Assembly: GCF_965363235.1 (NCBI RefSeq)
Contig: NC_134847.1
Span: forward strand, 46,565,305 to 46,629,304
DNA length: 64,000 nucleotides
Source: Mytilus galloprovincialis
Taxonomy: Eukaryota > Mollusca > Bivalvia > Mytilida > Mytilidae
Direction: 5' to 3'
Shown here: in pieces, positions 34,506 through 48,180 of the stretch
Position numbering within the stretch: position 1 is the first letter of the stretch
How the letters are laid out: each line of letters starts with the position of its first letter
Notes under the pieces: model-generated
Told to the model about the DNA's origin: nothing
What the model saw: only the letters and a program-made list of their open reading frames with translations
The model's database searches: none
Made by a program: the position numbers and the translations under genes

Positions 34506-37500
34506 CTGAAATAAATTAAGCATGGAATAATTTGATAAGTTTATAAATCTAAGTCTTCCACTAATTGATCTGCGATATATTATCAAAATATACTGTTATG
34601 TTAAGGCTCGTTATGATCAAAATAGAAGCGATCTTTGAATTTGTTTTGTTTTCGTTCTTATATAATTCAGCTTTCGTATATGATAACGTGACAATAGAAA
34701 TTGAAAATGTTTATAAGGTTCAAAACAGCATCTTATCAACTATTATGAAAACTATAAATATATGTTGTGCCATAATATAGTATGACAAAGATGGGAACAT
34801 TACAGAACATTTACATCATTTTTTAATCAAAACTTAGCTTTTGTACAAAGCGACATAACCCAATAATTACTTTCAGAAATATCACTAGGCTGCTGACAAA
34901 AAAATAATTGCAAGACACAAAAGTGATGAATACTGTTTCTGGTATATAGTAATTATCTCAAGAACCAATATTTCATTAATGTTAAAGTATGTAAGATCGA
35001 ACATTTCCATGATGAAGAAAGATTTTACGTTTTAACTCTCATGAAAATAACACCATTCTTCTGCTTCCGACGTAAAATGTAATGATGTTTATTCAAGAAC
35101 AATTATGTATTATAAGTCTATTTCAAATCAATCTAGAATATATAAAATGTTCTTTCTATTTACTGAATTGAAAGGAAATGTCAAGTTCATATCCATTGTC
35201 ATTGATAGAACATGAATACTAAAACAGTGAAGTATCATTAAAGGAAATCTTTTAATCATATCTAAACAAATTTAATAATTTTAGCGCAGCAGTACTTTTT
35301 TCAGATAACAGTTGATGCTATATTCTATTATGGAACATGATGCAATATTTAGTGTACTCCTTGTAAAGTTTTCACTGATTTACAAACATAATATCATACC
35401 TGCCGCAGTGGCAAAATCTTTTGTATGATTTCCATGTGTCGTTTCAATGTTATAAAGTGGATGAATGCTTGGAACAATTTGTGAAACATTCCCCATATCC
35501 GTAGAACCTGCTATTATATCCTCTTTAGCATCAAATTGTACACCAATAGATATTGCATTATTATAAAAGACGTCCGCCATTCGGTTGTTTGTTACAAGAT
35601 TCAAGTAAGGCTTGCTAGAAAATGTGTAGGACACCTGTAATCAAATAAAATGTATACTTGACTTCAACAAGATTGTGAATTAGTATCGTCATAACTGATT
35701 TTACCTAGATATAGCATAACGATTTGAAACAAATACTACAGACTACTTTTAGCTTGCATTTGAAACCAAAATACAGAGTACATTGTCAGAGACCTGGAGT
35801 CGATTTCACACAAAAAACTTACGACTAAGATTGAAGGTAATTATACTGAATTGTTCATGACTTACGATCAATCTAAGGGATGACATCAAAAATTCAATGT
35901 AGGATAAAAAAAACTTAATTCACATACTTTTTTCACTGAACCCCCCTTAACTTAATTTGTGAAAAATTGATTTACCAATAGGGATAAATGTATAAATCGA
36001 TTTTAGATATACAAAACTTGCAGAATTTTAACCCCCCCCCCCCCCCCAAACTATTTGATTTAAGTTTTTTATCCTACATCGATCTTTTGATGTCGTCCCT
36101 TAGTCGTAAGTTTTTTTGTGAAATTTACTCCTGGTAGTGTCTGTGGACTTAATTCTGTCCATTAATCGTGTTCTAAGCTATGTTTTCGTGTAATCAGAAT
36201 CGATGAAAATTGATTTTCATTTACAAAGTGTCCGAAATAACAACGATGCTAGGTTGATCTTAACAAATAATGTTTATGCAAGGTATGTTTTAAAGGGGCA
36301 CTAGCTACGAGATACTTGAAAAATCAAATCATGATTTGCAAGTGAATAATTCGACCTCATTGAATCCGTATTCATGTGAACTTCAATCTAACCCAATAGA
36401 TAGGGATGGATTATGCATGATTGGTGCATGTTAGCCTATTAACAGAAAAGAATTTCAACATTGAATGTAAAACAAAGGTAAACCACTTGATTGACTGATT
36501 CGATCCACAAAATTTTTTTTCTTATAAAGGTAAAATCGAAAATTAACTTACTTTTTAAACCCTTAAATTAAAATGAAACAGACATAGAAAAATCCATTTG
36601 CACGAGTTCAATAATATTATCAGATTATTACATGGCATTTTTCATATCGCATGTTGTTATGATATTGTAATTATTATGTTTATTTATGTTGGCCTAATTT
36701 GTGTTGTATGGCCTGATAGTTGTTTACCAAATAATCTTATAATTGTGCAGTTTAGGAATCACTGGAACAATCACAGAATGATTGGAACTTTCTAGAATGA
36801 TCCTTATAAAAGATGCGTAATTTGAACTTCTACGTTATTCCAGAAACATCCGTTGTAACTTTCCAGGATTTTCCACAATGTTCCATTATAGAGTGTTCTA
36901 GAATTTTCCATGACAACACTATATATACAGACACTAAAGTTAAACTCTCATTATTAAACTTGGACATAGACATTGATAGACATTAGTATTCACAGCATTT
37001 GGATTGACACTTTTATTCTACAAACAACATCATACTGGATTGTGACATTAGTAGTGAACGTAATATTCAAATTGGATTCCGAAAGATTTCCGGATACAGA
37101 TAAAGATAACAGATTGGACTCATATTTTGACAGTTAAGTTAACAGTAATATTTGTGTAATACCTTTTGTAAACTTTTGTATATTAAATATTGTTAAATTT
37201 TACTATTGATTTGTGTCTTTTGTTGGCTACAATTTAAAGGCGATTTCTGGCCGTAACAGAAATTGGGGGCTCGTCCGGGAGAACGAAAATATCTTTTTCA
37301 AAATTTATTCAATATTTTTATTATAACTAGCCAACAAAATTCTACAAAATGGCATTTGATGCTGGTAAATTTTTGAAAACGCCAGACCTGGAGAGTTTTG
37401 ATAATTTAAAGAAAGAGCAATTAGTGTTGCTTGCTAAAGAACTGAAATTAGTTTTTAAAGTATCTATGAGAAAACAAATTATAAAAAATTTGGTTATAGA

Positions 37501-40500
37501 CAAATTAGTTGACGCAGAAATTTTAGGTGAAGAGGCTCTTGAACTTAAGGTCGAAAATATTGACGCCTTTAAATTAAAACAGCTTGAATTAGAACATGAA
37601 CTCAAACTAAAAGAATTGGAAATGAAGGAGATGGAGAAAATAAAAGAAGATGAATTAAAATTAAAAGAACTTGAAATGAGAGAAAGGCTAGAGATGGAAA
37701 AACTGAAAATTGAAATGGTCAAAGAAGAAAGCAACACTAAAGTCCAGTCGAAATCAGATTATTTTGATGCAGCAAAAAATATACGTTTGGTTCCGAAATT
37801 TTGTGAAAAAACAGTTGATAAATATTTTCCACAGTTTGAGAAAATTGCTAATAATTTGAAATGGCCAATGCCGTATTGGACTACGATGCTGCTAAGTGTT
37901 TTTGAGGGTAAGGCAGCTGAAATATACTCCGCACTTCCATCAGAAAAAAGTTCTGATTATGACACTGTGAAACAGGAAATTTTGAAAGCCTATGAGCTAG
38001 TACCAGAAGCATATAGACAGAAATTTAGATCTTATAAAAAGTTTGATTCGCAAACCTATGTGGAATTTGCTCGGGAAAAAGAAGATCTATTTGATAAATG
38101 GCTTACTTCAAAGAAAACAAAAAACAATTTTGATCAACTAAGACAATTGATGTTATTAGAAGAGTTTAAACAATGTGTTCATTCAGAATTAAAAACACAT
38201 TTAGACGACAAAACTGTTGAGTCAATACATGATGCAGCTGTTATTTCAGATAATTATACTCTTTCACATAAAAGAAGTTTCAAGAGTCAAAATGTTAATA
38301 CTTCCAGTGGAAATTACAAAAATCAAAGCACTGAGCGTACTGATAGTAAGCCTGTTCCACAGAATAAGAGTCAGTCCAGTTATAATATGTCTAGTCCAAA
38401 ATTTGATACTTTTGAGAAGAAGTCACTGACTTGTGCTTATTGTAAGAAGATTGGTCACCTGATGGCTGATTGTTTTAGACTCCAGAAGAAGAATGAACGA
38501 GATAATAAGCCGAAGACCAGTGCTTGTACGACACCTTATATTACCAGTACATTGGAATGTCCTGCGAGTCAGGCTTTTAAGTCCAGTTTTTGTGATTATA
38601 TGGAGGAATATAAACCCTTTATGTCTGATGGGTTTGTTGCTATTGTTGATGATACCACTTTTCAGCCTATTAAAATTTTACGGGACACTGGAGCTTCTCA
38701 GTCTTTATTGTTAGAAGGTGTGTTGCCTTTGTCCGAGAAGACTTCTGTTGGTGCCTCCGTTTTGTTACAAGGTGTAGAGTTAGGTTGTATAGATGTTCCT
38801 CTCCATCGTATTTATCTGAAGTCAGATTTGATAACTGGACCAGTTGTTGTAGGTGTTCGTCCTAATCTCCCTGTTGAGGGTGTTACCTTATTGCTAGGAA
38901 ATGATCTAGCTAGGAACAAAGTGGTTGCTGAACCAATTGTTACCAGTGAACCGGTGGTGGATGTTAAATCACCTGAAGATGATGCTGAATTGTATCCAGC
39001 TTGTGTTGTTACTAGGGCGATGGCTAGAAAACAACAAAATGAGAATTTGCAAGAAGACAAGTTTGATTACATGGACCTTTCTGACACTTTTATAGCTGAT
39101 ATTGAAGATCCTGGTAACTCAGAAAAGGCTATTATAAAACCACCTAGTGTTAACAAAAATGTTATTATGCCATGGCCAGATGTAAACAGCCATTCATTAG
39201 ACCGAAATAATTTACTCGAAGAACAACATAAAGACCCTGAGGTTCTTCAGCTCAGCCAGAGGGCTCAACCACAGGAGGAAGCAGACAAAGTGGCCGAATG
39301 CTATTACCATCAGGACAGTATTTTAATGAGGAAGTGGAGGCCTCCTGATGCTACCCCAGAGGAGGAATGGAGAGTGCTATACCAAGTGGTGGTGCCTAAA
39401 GTTTATAGACAAGAAATTATTGGTCTTGCCCATGACACCCCCTTGGCTGGACACTTAGGTATAAGGAAGACTTGCCTTAAGATCTTGCAGCATTTTTACT
39501 GGCCTAAACTTAGAAATGATGTTGCAGAATACTGCAAATCATGTCATATATGCCAGGTTGTTGGTAAACCTAACCAGAAAATACCACCAGCACCACTTCT
39601 GCCTATTCCAGCCTTTGACGAACCTTTCAGCAGAGTTCTAATTGACTGTGTTGGACCTTTACCAAAGACCAAGACTGGAAATGCATATTTATTGACAATC
39701 ATGTGTACATCTACCCGCTTTCCTGAAGCTATTCCGCTCAGAAATATCAAGACACCTACTATCGTCAAAGCTTTGATCAAATTTTTCACATTAGTAGGAC
39801 TTCCTAAGTCTATACAGTCCGACCAGGGATCAAATTTCATGTCAGGTTTATTTCAGCAAGTCGTATACCAGTTAGGGATTGCTCAGTATAGATCAAGTGC
39901 GTACCATCCAGAATCTCAAGGTGCCTTAGAACGTTTTCACCAAACATTGAAGAACATGATTAGAACTTTTTGTCTTCAATTTGATAGAGACTGGGATGAT
40001 GGAGTTCACTTTCTACTTTTTGCAGTCCGAGAGGCTGTTCAAGAATCCCTTGGATTTAGTCCCTTTGAGTTGGTATTTGGTCATACTGTAAGGGGACCGT
40101 TAAAATTGATTAAGGAAAAGTGGCTTACTGAACATACTGACTTGAATCTTTTAGACTATGTATCTAGATTTAAAGAAAAATTGTATACTGCTTGTCAAAT
40201 TGCTCAGAAAAACTTAAAAAATGTACAGAACAAGATGAAAATTTGGTATGATAAAGATGCCAGGGATAGAGTTTTTGAGCCTGGTGATAAGGTACTTGTA
40301 TTTTTGCCAGTCCCTGGACATCCTTTACAGGCTAAATATTGTGGTCCTTATACAATAGAGAGTAAAATTAATGATTTGAATTATATTGTAAAAACTCCAG
40401 GTCGGCGCAAACAAAATAGAGTGTGTCATATTAATATGTTAAAACCATATTTTGAGCGTACTAATGTACTATGTGATAGTAAACCAGTTGCCACTTTAGG

Positions 40501-43500
40501 CATGGTTAAATTTGAGAACAATCATGACAAACCAGATGTAATTGAACCAACTTTTAGTTGTAAAACTATGGAAGAGACAGTTAGATTGAAAAATTCAGAA
40601 ATTTTGTCAAATTTAGATTCAAAACTTGCACATCTGTCTTTTGATCGTAGAGAAGAAATAAAAACTTTGGTATTTTCTTTTAAAAATCTTTTTCCAGATG
40701 TGCCAAACAAAACCACTGCTGTTTGTCATGATGTTGATGTAGGAGATGCTTCTCCAATTAAGCAACATCCTTATCGGCTCAATCCACTCAAACTTGAAGT
40801 TATGAGAAAAGAAATTAAATATATGCTTGACAATGATATTATTGAGCCGAGTAACAGTGAATGGAGCTCTCCTTGTCTCCTTGTGCCAAAACCAGATAAA
40901 ACTTTTCGTTTCGTGACTGATTTCAGAAAAGTAAATTCAGTCTCAAAATCTGATTCCTATCCGATTCCAAGGATAGACGATTGTATTGACAATATTGGTC
41001 AAGCAAAATTTGTGAGCAAATTTGATTTATTGAAAGGTTATTGGCAAGTTCCATTGACACAGAGAGCTCGTGAAATATCAGCTTTTGTTACACCAGATGG
41101 CTTATTTCAATATACTGTAATGCCATTTGGCATGAAAAGTGCTCCAGCTACATTTCAAAGAATGATCAATAATGTTATAAAAGATTTAGACTGTTGTTAT
41201 GCTTATATTGATGATCTTATTGTATGTAGTGATAGCTGGGAACAGCATTTAACACATTTGTATGATACTTTTGATAGATTGTCATATTCAAATTTGACTG
41301 TTAATCTTGGTAAAAGTGAATTTTGTCAGGCCACTGTTGATTATTTAGGGCATACAGTTGGCCAAGGTCAAGTAAAACCTATTATGGCTAAAGTGGAAGC
41401 TATTTCCAAATTTCCACCTCCTACAAATAGAAAACAACTTATGAGATATTTAGGCATGATAGGATTTTACAGGAAATTCTGTTCAAATTTTGCTACTGTT
41501 GTTCAACCATTGACTCATCTTTTACGGAAAGATTCTAAATTTATCTGGAGCGGAAATTGTCAAAAAGCTTTTGAAAATAGCAAATCACTTTTAATTAATA
41601 GTCCAGTTCTGATTACTCCAGACTTCGAAAAACAATTTAAACTTGCCGTTGATGCAAGCGATGTAGGAATAGGAGCTGTTTTATATCAAGAGACAGATGA
41701 TAATGTTGAAAAACCTATATCATATTTTTCTAAGAAATTAGATAAACATCAGAAAAATTATTCAACTATTGAAAAAGAGTGTTTTGCAATGTTGTCAGCA
41801 CTTCAACATTTTGATGTATATTTGAATCCCACTGTATATCCTATTCTTGTTTATACTGATCATAATCCTCTCACCTTCATGCATAAAATGAGAAACAAGA
41901 ATCAGAGGTTGACTAGGTGGAGTTTATTGTTACAGGAATATGATGTAATTGTAAAACATATTAAGGGTAAAGATAATGTAATAGCTGATGCTTTATCTAG
42001 AGCTTATTAAATCACTTTGTATATATAATGTATTTTTGTTCATATTATTCATGATAAGTTTTTGTTACACTAAAACTTCTTTTAAGGGGGGAGGTGTTAT
42101 GATATTGTAATTATTATGTTTATTTATGTTGGCCTAATTTGTGTTGTATGGCCTGATAGTTGTTTACCAAATAATCTTATAATTGTGCAGTTTAGGAATC
42201 ACTGGAACAATCACAGAATGATTGGAACTTTCTAGAATGATCCTTATAAAAGATGCGTAATTTGAACTTCTACGTTATTCCAGAAACATCCGTTGTAACT
42301 TTCCAGGATTTTCCACAATGTTCCATTATAGAGTGTTCTAGAATTTTCCATGACAACACTATATATACAGACACTAAAGTTAAACTCTCATTATTAAACT
42401 TGGACATAGACATTGATAGACATTAGTATTCACAGCATTTGGATTGACACTTTTATTCTACAAACAACATCATACTGGATTGTGACATTAGTAGTGAACG
42501 TAATATTCAAATTGGATTCCGAAAGATTTCCGGATACAGATAAAGATAACAGATTGGACTCATATTTTGACAGTTAAGTTAACAGTAATATTTGTGTAAT
42601 ACCTTTTGTAAACTTTTGTATATTAAATATTGTTAAATTTTACTATTGATTTGTGTCTTTTGTTGGCTACAATTTAAAGGCGATTTCTGGCCGTAACAAT
42701 GTATTATCAGCCCTAGGTTCAATATCGGCTCGAGGGCTGATATTGACCGAGGGCTGATAATACATGCGATATGAAAAATGACATGTTATGATCTTTTTAT
42801 CCTATGCTTCAACAGTAGAGAAAAATATCAGATGTATATATTGATCCTTCTACGTGGTTCCCGAAAAGAAGTTGAAAGAGTAAAAAGTTCACGGACGTCG
42901 GACCTAAAATTTGATACATTCAATATGAAATCTTTCTATCATATGCCTCAACAGAGAGAAAAAAAACACATTTTAATACGGACGAATCGACAAAAAAATA
43001 ATTCAACAATATACATAATGAACATTGTTTGGAAAAGTCAACTTTTTTAAAGTAACTTTCTAAATTATGTTTCAGAAAAACTTAAAAAATGCATTTATTT
43101 AATAATTTTTTAAAGTAACTTTCTAAATTATGTTTCAGAAAAACTTAAAAAATGCATTTATTTAATAATTTTTTAAAGTAACTTTCTAAATTATGATTCA
43201 GAAAAACTTAAAAAATGCATTTATTTAATAATTTTTTTTATATTTGTTTTTTTAAATTTAATTTAATTATTTTACACAATATTACGGAAGCGTATTAGCG
43301 CCACACATTTTTTTTTTTTTTTATTTTTCTTCCTATGTTTGCGTTACAACGCAAACCTTTGCGTTATAACGCAAACCTTTTGCGTTACAACGCAAACCTT
43401 TGCGTTACAACGCAAACCTTTGCGATATAACGCAAACGTTTGCGTTAAACGCAAACCTTTGCGTTATAACGCAAACCTTTGCGTTACAACGCAAACCTTT

Positions 43501-46500
43501 GCGTTACAACGCAAACCTTTGCGTTATAACGCAAACCTTTGCGATATAACGCAAACCTCTTCGTTATAACGCAAATATCTTGATTTCAATTATTCATTAA
43601 GTTTTGTATATATGTCCGTCTGTCATTCATTTCGGATGTGATTTACTATAGTAGATGAAAAAAGAAACATACATACAAGGCCAAATCGTTATAATAAATA
43701 TGCATAGGAATAATGGAATGCTTGAAGTGCAATTATACATAAATTAAGACTGATTTGTGCATCAGAACAGTATATAATTTAACAAGAAAATAGATATAGT
43801 TTAGTATATAGTCATATTTAAATTGAAAGATCAAAAATAATGTCATACAATTGGGAAACCTCCAAGTCAAATAGACAAAATGATCTTTCTGCTTTAAAAT
43901 GAATTATTAATAAGGAAACATTTTTTTCTCAGAATATGATCACGATTCTTTGATAGAAAGTCATTGAATTTTCATTTCAATATAATGAAGTATTTTTAAG
44001 ATGCTTGGGTAGCAATTTGAATAGAGAGAACATAATTTTATTAATAAAACATCTTCATTCTATACATTTATTGCCAAAGGGTAGCTTGTTTGAATCTAAC
44101 CTACTTTACACAGTTCTCAAACGAGAGCTTACTTTGGAAGTATATTTATATTCGGTTATAGCTATATTAGCAGGGTTTATTTTTTATAACCTCAATTTAC
44201 TCAATTTTCTTTGTAATATATATACTAGTAGTAACATGGATATCGTTTTAGGGGCCTTTATAGTTTGTTGTTCAGTATTAGCCAATGCTCCGTGTTGAAG
44301 ACCGTACTTTGGCCTATGATGGTTTACTTTTACGAATAGTGACTTAGATGGAGAGTTTTCTTATTGGCACTCATACCACATCTTCTTATATTATTCTGCT
44401 CATTATTAGTCAATGATATGATATAATTATTCAAGCATTTTACTTTGCAATGGTGATAAATTTTAATCTATACAGCCTCCTCCATTAATAACTACTGTTT
44501 CCTTTGAATCTTAAATAAAAAATAAGATAAAACAAATGTTTGCGTTGTAACGCAAAGGTTTGCGTTGTAACGCAAAGGTTTGCGTTATAACGCAAAGGTT
44601 CGCGTTATATCGCAAAGGTTTGCGTTGTAACGCAAAGGTTTGCGTTTAACGCAAAGGTTTGCGTTATAACGCAAAGGTTTGCGTTATAACGCAAAGGTTT
44701 GCGTTACAACGCAAACATAGGAAGAAAAATATAAAAAAAAAAATGTGTGGCGCTAATACGCTTCCGTACAATATACTTTCCAGTATTCAAATAATTGTTT
44801 TGTACACTACTTTGTAATGTTTTTTCACTGAAAACGTTGCATTGAGGTGTATTTTCCGGAATTTGCCGATTATCACCGGAATGCCATGTGATAACGTTAC
44901 GGAAAGGCATGTGATAACAATCGAAGCATGTGATAAACTTTTCATATCAGCCCGCTAAGCACCAATTCGAAAAAATATGGAAAATACTTTAATTTAATGC
45001 TATTATCATACGGTAAAAATCATATGTTATTTAGTCTAAGTATATGATAAATCTATTTATATTCATGTTAATGTTTATGATATGTGTTCATGCATTCAGA
45101 TTTTTTTTCTAAAAACGACAGTGTAATTCACCTGACATCCAGTGGCTGTTGCTGCTGAATCAAAACAGGATTTTATCTTGTTTCTCAGATCATCTAATTC
45201 TTTTTTGTTTGGCGCTCTGAAGTAGTACTCTAGTTCAGTAAATTCTGGTATTATATTTGGCTTGATACCTCCTTTGTTTATTATCCCTATAAATAATGTA
45301 TAAATTTACTTATCAGATGACACCATGTATAATATTTTTTTGATCTTGAATATTCAAATCAAAACAAAATTAATAGAATATACACGTTTGTCGAGAAGAA
45401 CCCTTAGTATCATATTATATCAGCTTCATTTGAATGAAACTCGGTGAATTATCTCAAACAAACTTATAGCTTAAGTTAATTCAGAACAGACAGTATAAGT
45501 ATAGTACGTGTTTTGTAATATATAGATATGTAAAAAATGACATAATAAATAACTAATATTAATGCCTAGCGTGTGATTTCCTGCATAGAAATTGCAAATT
45601 TTCCATTACCATTACTATGGTTTTCCTTTATACATTAATTACAAGTAACTCTGCTGCTTTGTTTGTACGTTTTCCGTAATTATTTTTTTCTCTCACTTAT
45701 TTGATTTATAATATCAAGAGTCAAAACTAGTGAGAAGGGTGTGTTTTCAATCACTGGTAAACTAAACGGTCGTTCCGATCTGAATATCTAGTTTAGTAAA
45801 TTTTCAGACTGATCCACTGCGGTAAATTCAGATCTGTTTAGACAATTCGCTTGCAGTCGTTCAAGATCTGTTCAGTCTAAATTCATATTTGTAAAGTAGT
45901 GACCTGTACATTTGAACATCATACTTAATAAAATTGTCTAAAAGATACTGAACAGTACTGACTTGAATGTAAGTGAAATATCTTATCAGTACTGAATTGA
46001 CTACAAATGAATTATCTGAACAATCCTGAATTTATTGCAATGGATAAGTCTGAAAATTTACCGAAAGATTGAACATGACGCAATTATTTATTGTTCAGAC
46101 TTACCAGAAAATGTTCAGATTAAAATGTAAAACCACCAAATCATAGTACGTCACATCCGGAAAAAATATTCCACAGTTTTGAATTTGACAGTTGTGGGTA
46201 ATCAATCCTATATTTCATTGCAGTCAAACATTTCTGGGTCATAAACATATATCTTGGGTATTTCAAAGCACCATTATTTATTTTTTTTTATTTAGGGTTT
46301 CTATAAAATATTTTGGAAACTGGAAGTGACATGGTTACTAAAGCTTGTAACAGATTAAATAAAGGGGAAATTTTGATTGGTTAACTTGCAGTAATGTTTT
46401 TTTGCGTATATGCAATGAAATGTCATGTGAATTTATTTTTCTATAGTACTTGATAGATAAAACTTTTCTCATGCCAAGTAATTCTTTTTTTGAAACAAAG

Positions 46501-48129
46501 ATAAATTCTGCACAAACTTTGGAAAAGTGCAATTTTAACAAAGACTAATAGGGGAAAATCAATGGTGGTAATGTAATTACTAGTGAAGCTCTCAAATGAA
46601 ATACATGTTCGTATTCATTTTTTTTTTAAATTGATCATAACAATAAACAATCATTTTTTTCAAATTTGATCTAAAACATGTGAAGTAAATACATTTTCCA
46701 AATGTTATTATACCATGAGCTCTCCATGTAGGTTTCATCTGTTGCCTTAAGCAAGACACGTTCTGGTAACATATTACTGCCGCATCAAGGGCGTTAACTC
46801 CTTCCCATGGATAGGCTGCAGCATGTGCTGCTTTACCTGTGTATTTGACAGTAACCCTGCAATAAAAATAAGGAAACAAATTTCAAAATGTAATCAGAAC
46901 ATTAGGAAAAAGCATTTAAAAAGATGGCTTACGTCAATTGATTGGGATTTACCAATAATCAAATAATGAAATTGTGGGCATTAGAAGACCACAATGATAT
47001 TTTTGTAACTGTCTAATGGGTACTTAAAACTCTTGTTTCAGATTGCTATAAAAAAAAAATGTTCCGCGGTTATTAAGTGTTTTCAGTGGTTTTTCATCAA
47101 TTTATTTGAAGTATTTTTCAACAAAATTATAATATATATCAATGCTGATACAAATAAAACACTTACATATCAACGGCTGCAAATGAACCATGGGATACAG
47201 TTTTTGGACAAGGATGAACCATCATGGCGACATCAATATCATCAAAGACACCAGCTTTGATCATGTCAATTTTACCTCCCCCTCCCTCCTCAGCAGGAGT
47301 TCCTAAAACAGTTATCTGAAAAAGAATATGATTGGTCACAAACCTAGCATACAAAGTCATTTTATCAATGTGTTGACCAGTGTAGAATGGAACAGTCCTA
47401 CATTCATGACAAATATATGGTTGTCCCCACAGACAAACCCATTTACAACACCGCGCTGAAGTACGTCCATTATTCATAGTTCATTATTCATTATTTAATA
47501 ATGAATAATGAAATAGTTCACTATTCACTATTCAATATTAAAAAATGAATAATGAATAATGAAATAGTTTATCGCGACGTCAATTTTGAGTATAAATTAC
47601 ATTACAAGAACTGCTTGATATATGAATTAGGTACTAGTATTTACCATTCACTTGAAAACTCAGCATATACCCTGACGACACTTACCAAGGAGGGAATCAT
47701 GAAAAACCATATGTCTGATCTATGTTCCTTTGGAATATTGATCAAAGATGCAGATGACTATGTTGGACGCATCTATCCCATCGAACTTGAAAAAAGGATA
47801 CAACAGATACAGTTACGTATGATTCATGTGTTGACTTACATCTAGAAATTAATAGAGAGTGTCGGTTGAGAACAAACCTTTACGACAGAGATGATTTCAG
47901 CTTCCCAATTGTAAACTTTATATTTCTATGTTGCAACATTCCAGCAGCACATTGATTTGGAGTATATATATCTTCCAGTTGATACGATATCCAAGGGCTT
48001 GTATTTCCTATTATGATTTCCTTGATAGGCGGTTGCTGCTTACAAGAAATCTGTTGAACCAAAAGTTTCTAGCTTGAAGTTGAAATCATTCTTTCGAAAA
48101 TATTACGGACTTCGTGATTTTGTTGACCG

Positions 48130-48180
<51 letters not shown>

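Larger units (their letters stand above)
36655..42698 (+). mobile_element. Ty3/gypsy-type LTR retrotransposon with integrase before reverse transcriptase (Gmr1-like order)
   Basis: About 6.04 kb, flanked by direct repeats of about 600 bp starting TGTT and ending AACA, with a 4-bp target duplication ATGT on each side (36651-36654 and 42699-42702). Parts in order: LTR, primer-binding site matching the tRNA-Pro type, one long gag-pol frame (protease, integrase, reverse transcriptase, RNase H), polypurine tract, LTR. It lies antisense in intron 4 of M20 copy A. The LTRs look almost identical by eye and the coding frame is uninterrupted, so it looks whole and young. The integrase-first order matches the Gmr1 group of Ty3/gypsy rather than the common gypsy order. 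Confidence 0.93.
43283..44767. mobile_element. Foldback-type DNA element with palindromic-unit arms
   Basis: About 1.48 kb. The ends are inverted: TACGGAAGCGTATTAGCGCC at the left and its reverse complement at the right. Each end is followed by a poly-T or poly-A stretch, CTTCCTATG, and then a long array of about 20-bp units. The left arm (about 43335-43572) has about 12 units of the form AACCTTTGCGTTATAACGCA; the right arm (about 44538-44716) has about 9 in inverse order. The core of each unit, TTTGCGTTATAACGCAAA, is itself a perfect palindrome. ACAATAT flanks both ends, a likely 7-bp target duplication. The 950-bp centre contains a gatgtggtatg-type repeat and no recognised transposase, so the element is probably non-autonomous. 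Confidence 0.8.

Noticed and set aside
37342-37737. 131-codon minus-strand ORF rich in Ser, Phe and Asn
   Set aside because: It is the complement of the Glu/Lys-rich coiled-coil part of gag in the LTR element; composition explains it.
38217-39060. Several 60-80 codon ORFs on both strands
   Set aside because: Shadows of the gag-pol frame.
43339-43569. Possible CRISPR-like array or repeat protein
   Set aside because: Units are contiguous 20-bp palindromes without spacers and are matched by an inverted array at 44538-44716, so this is a foldback-element arm. The ORF is a by-product of the period.
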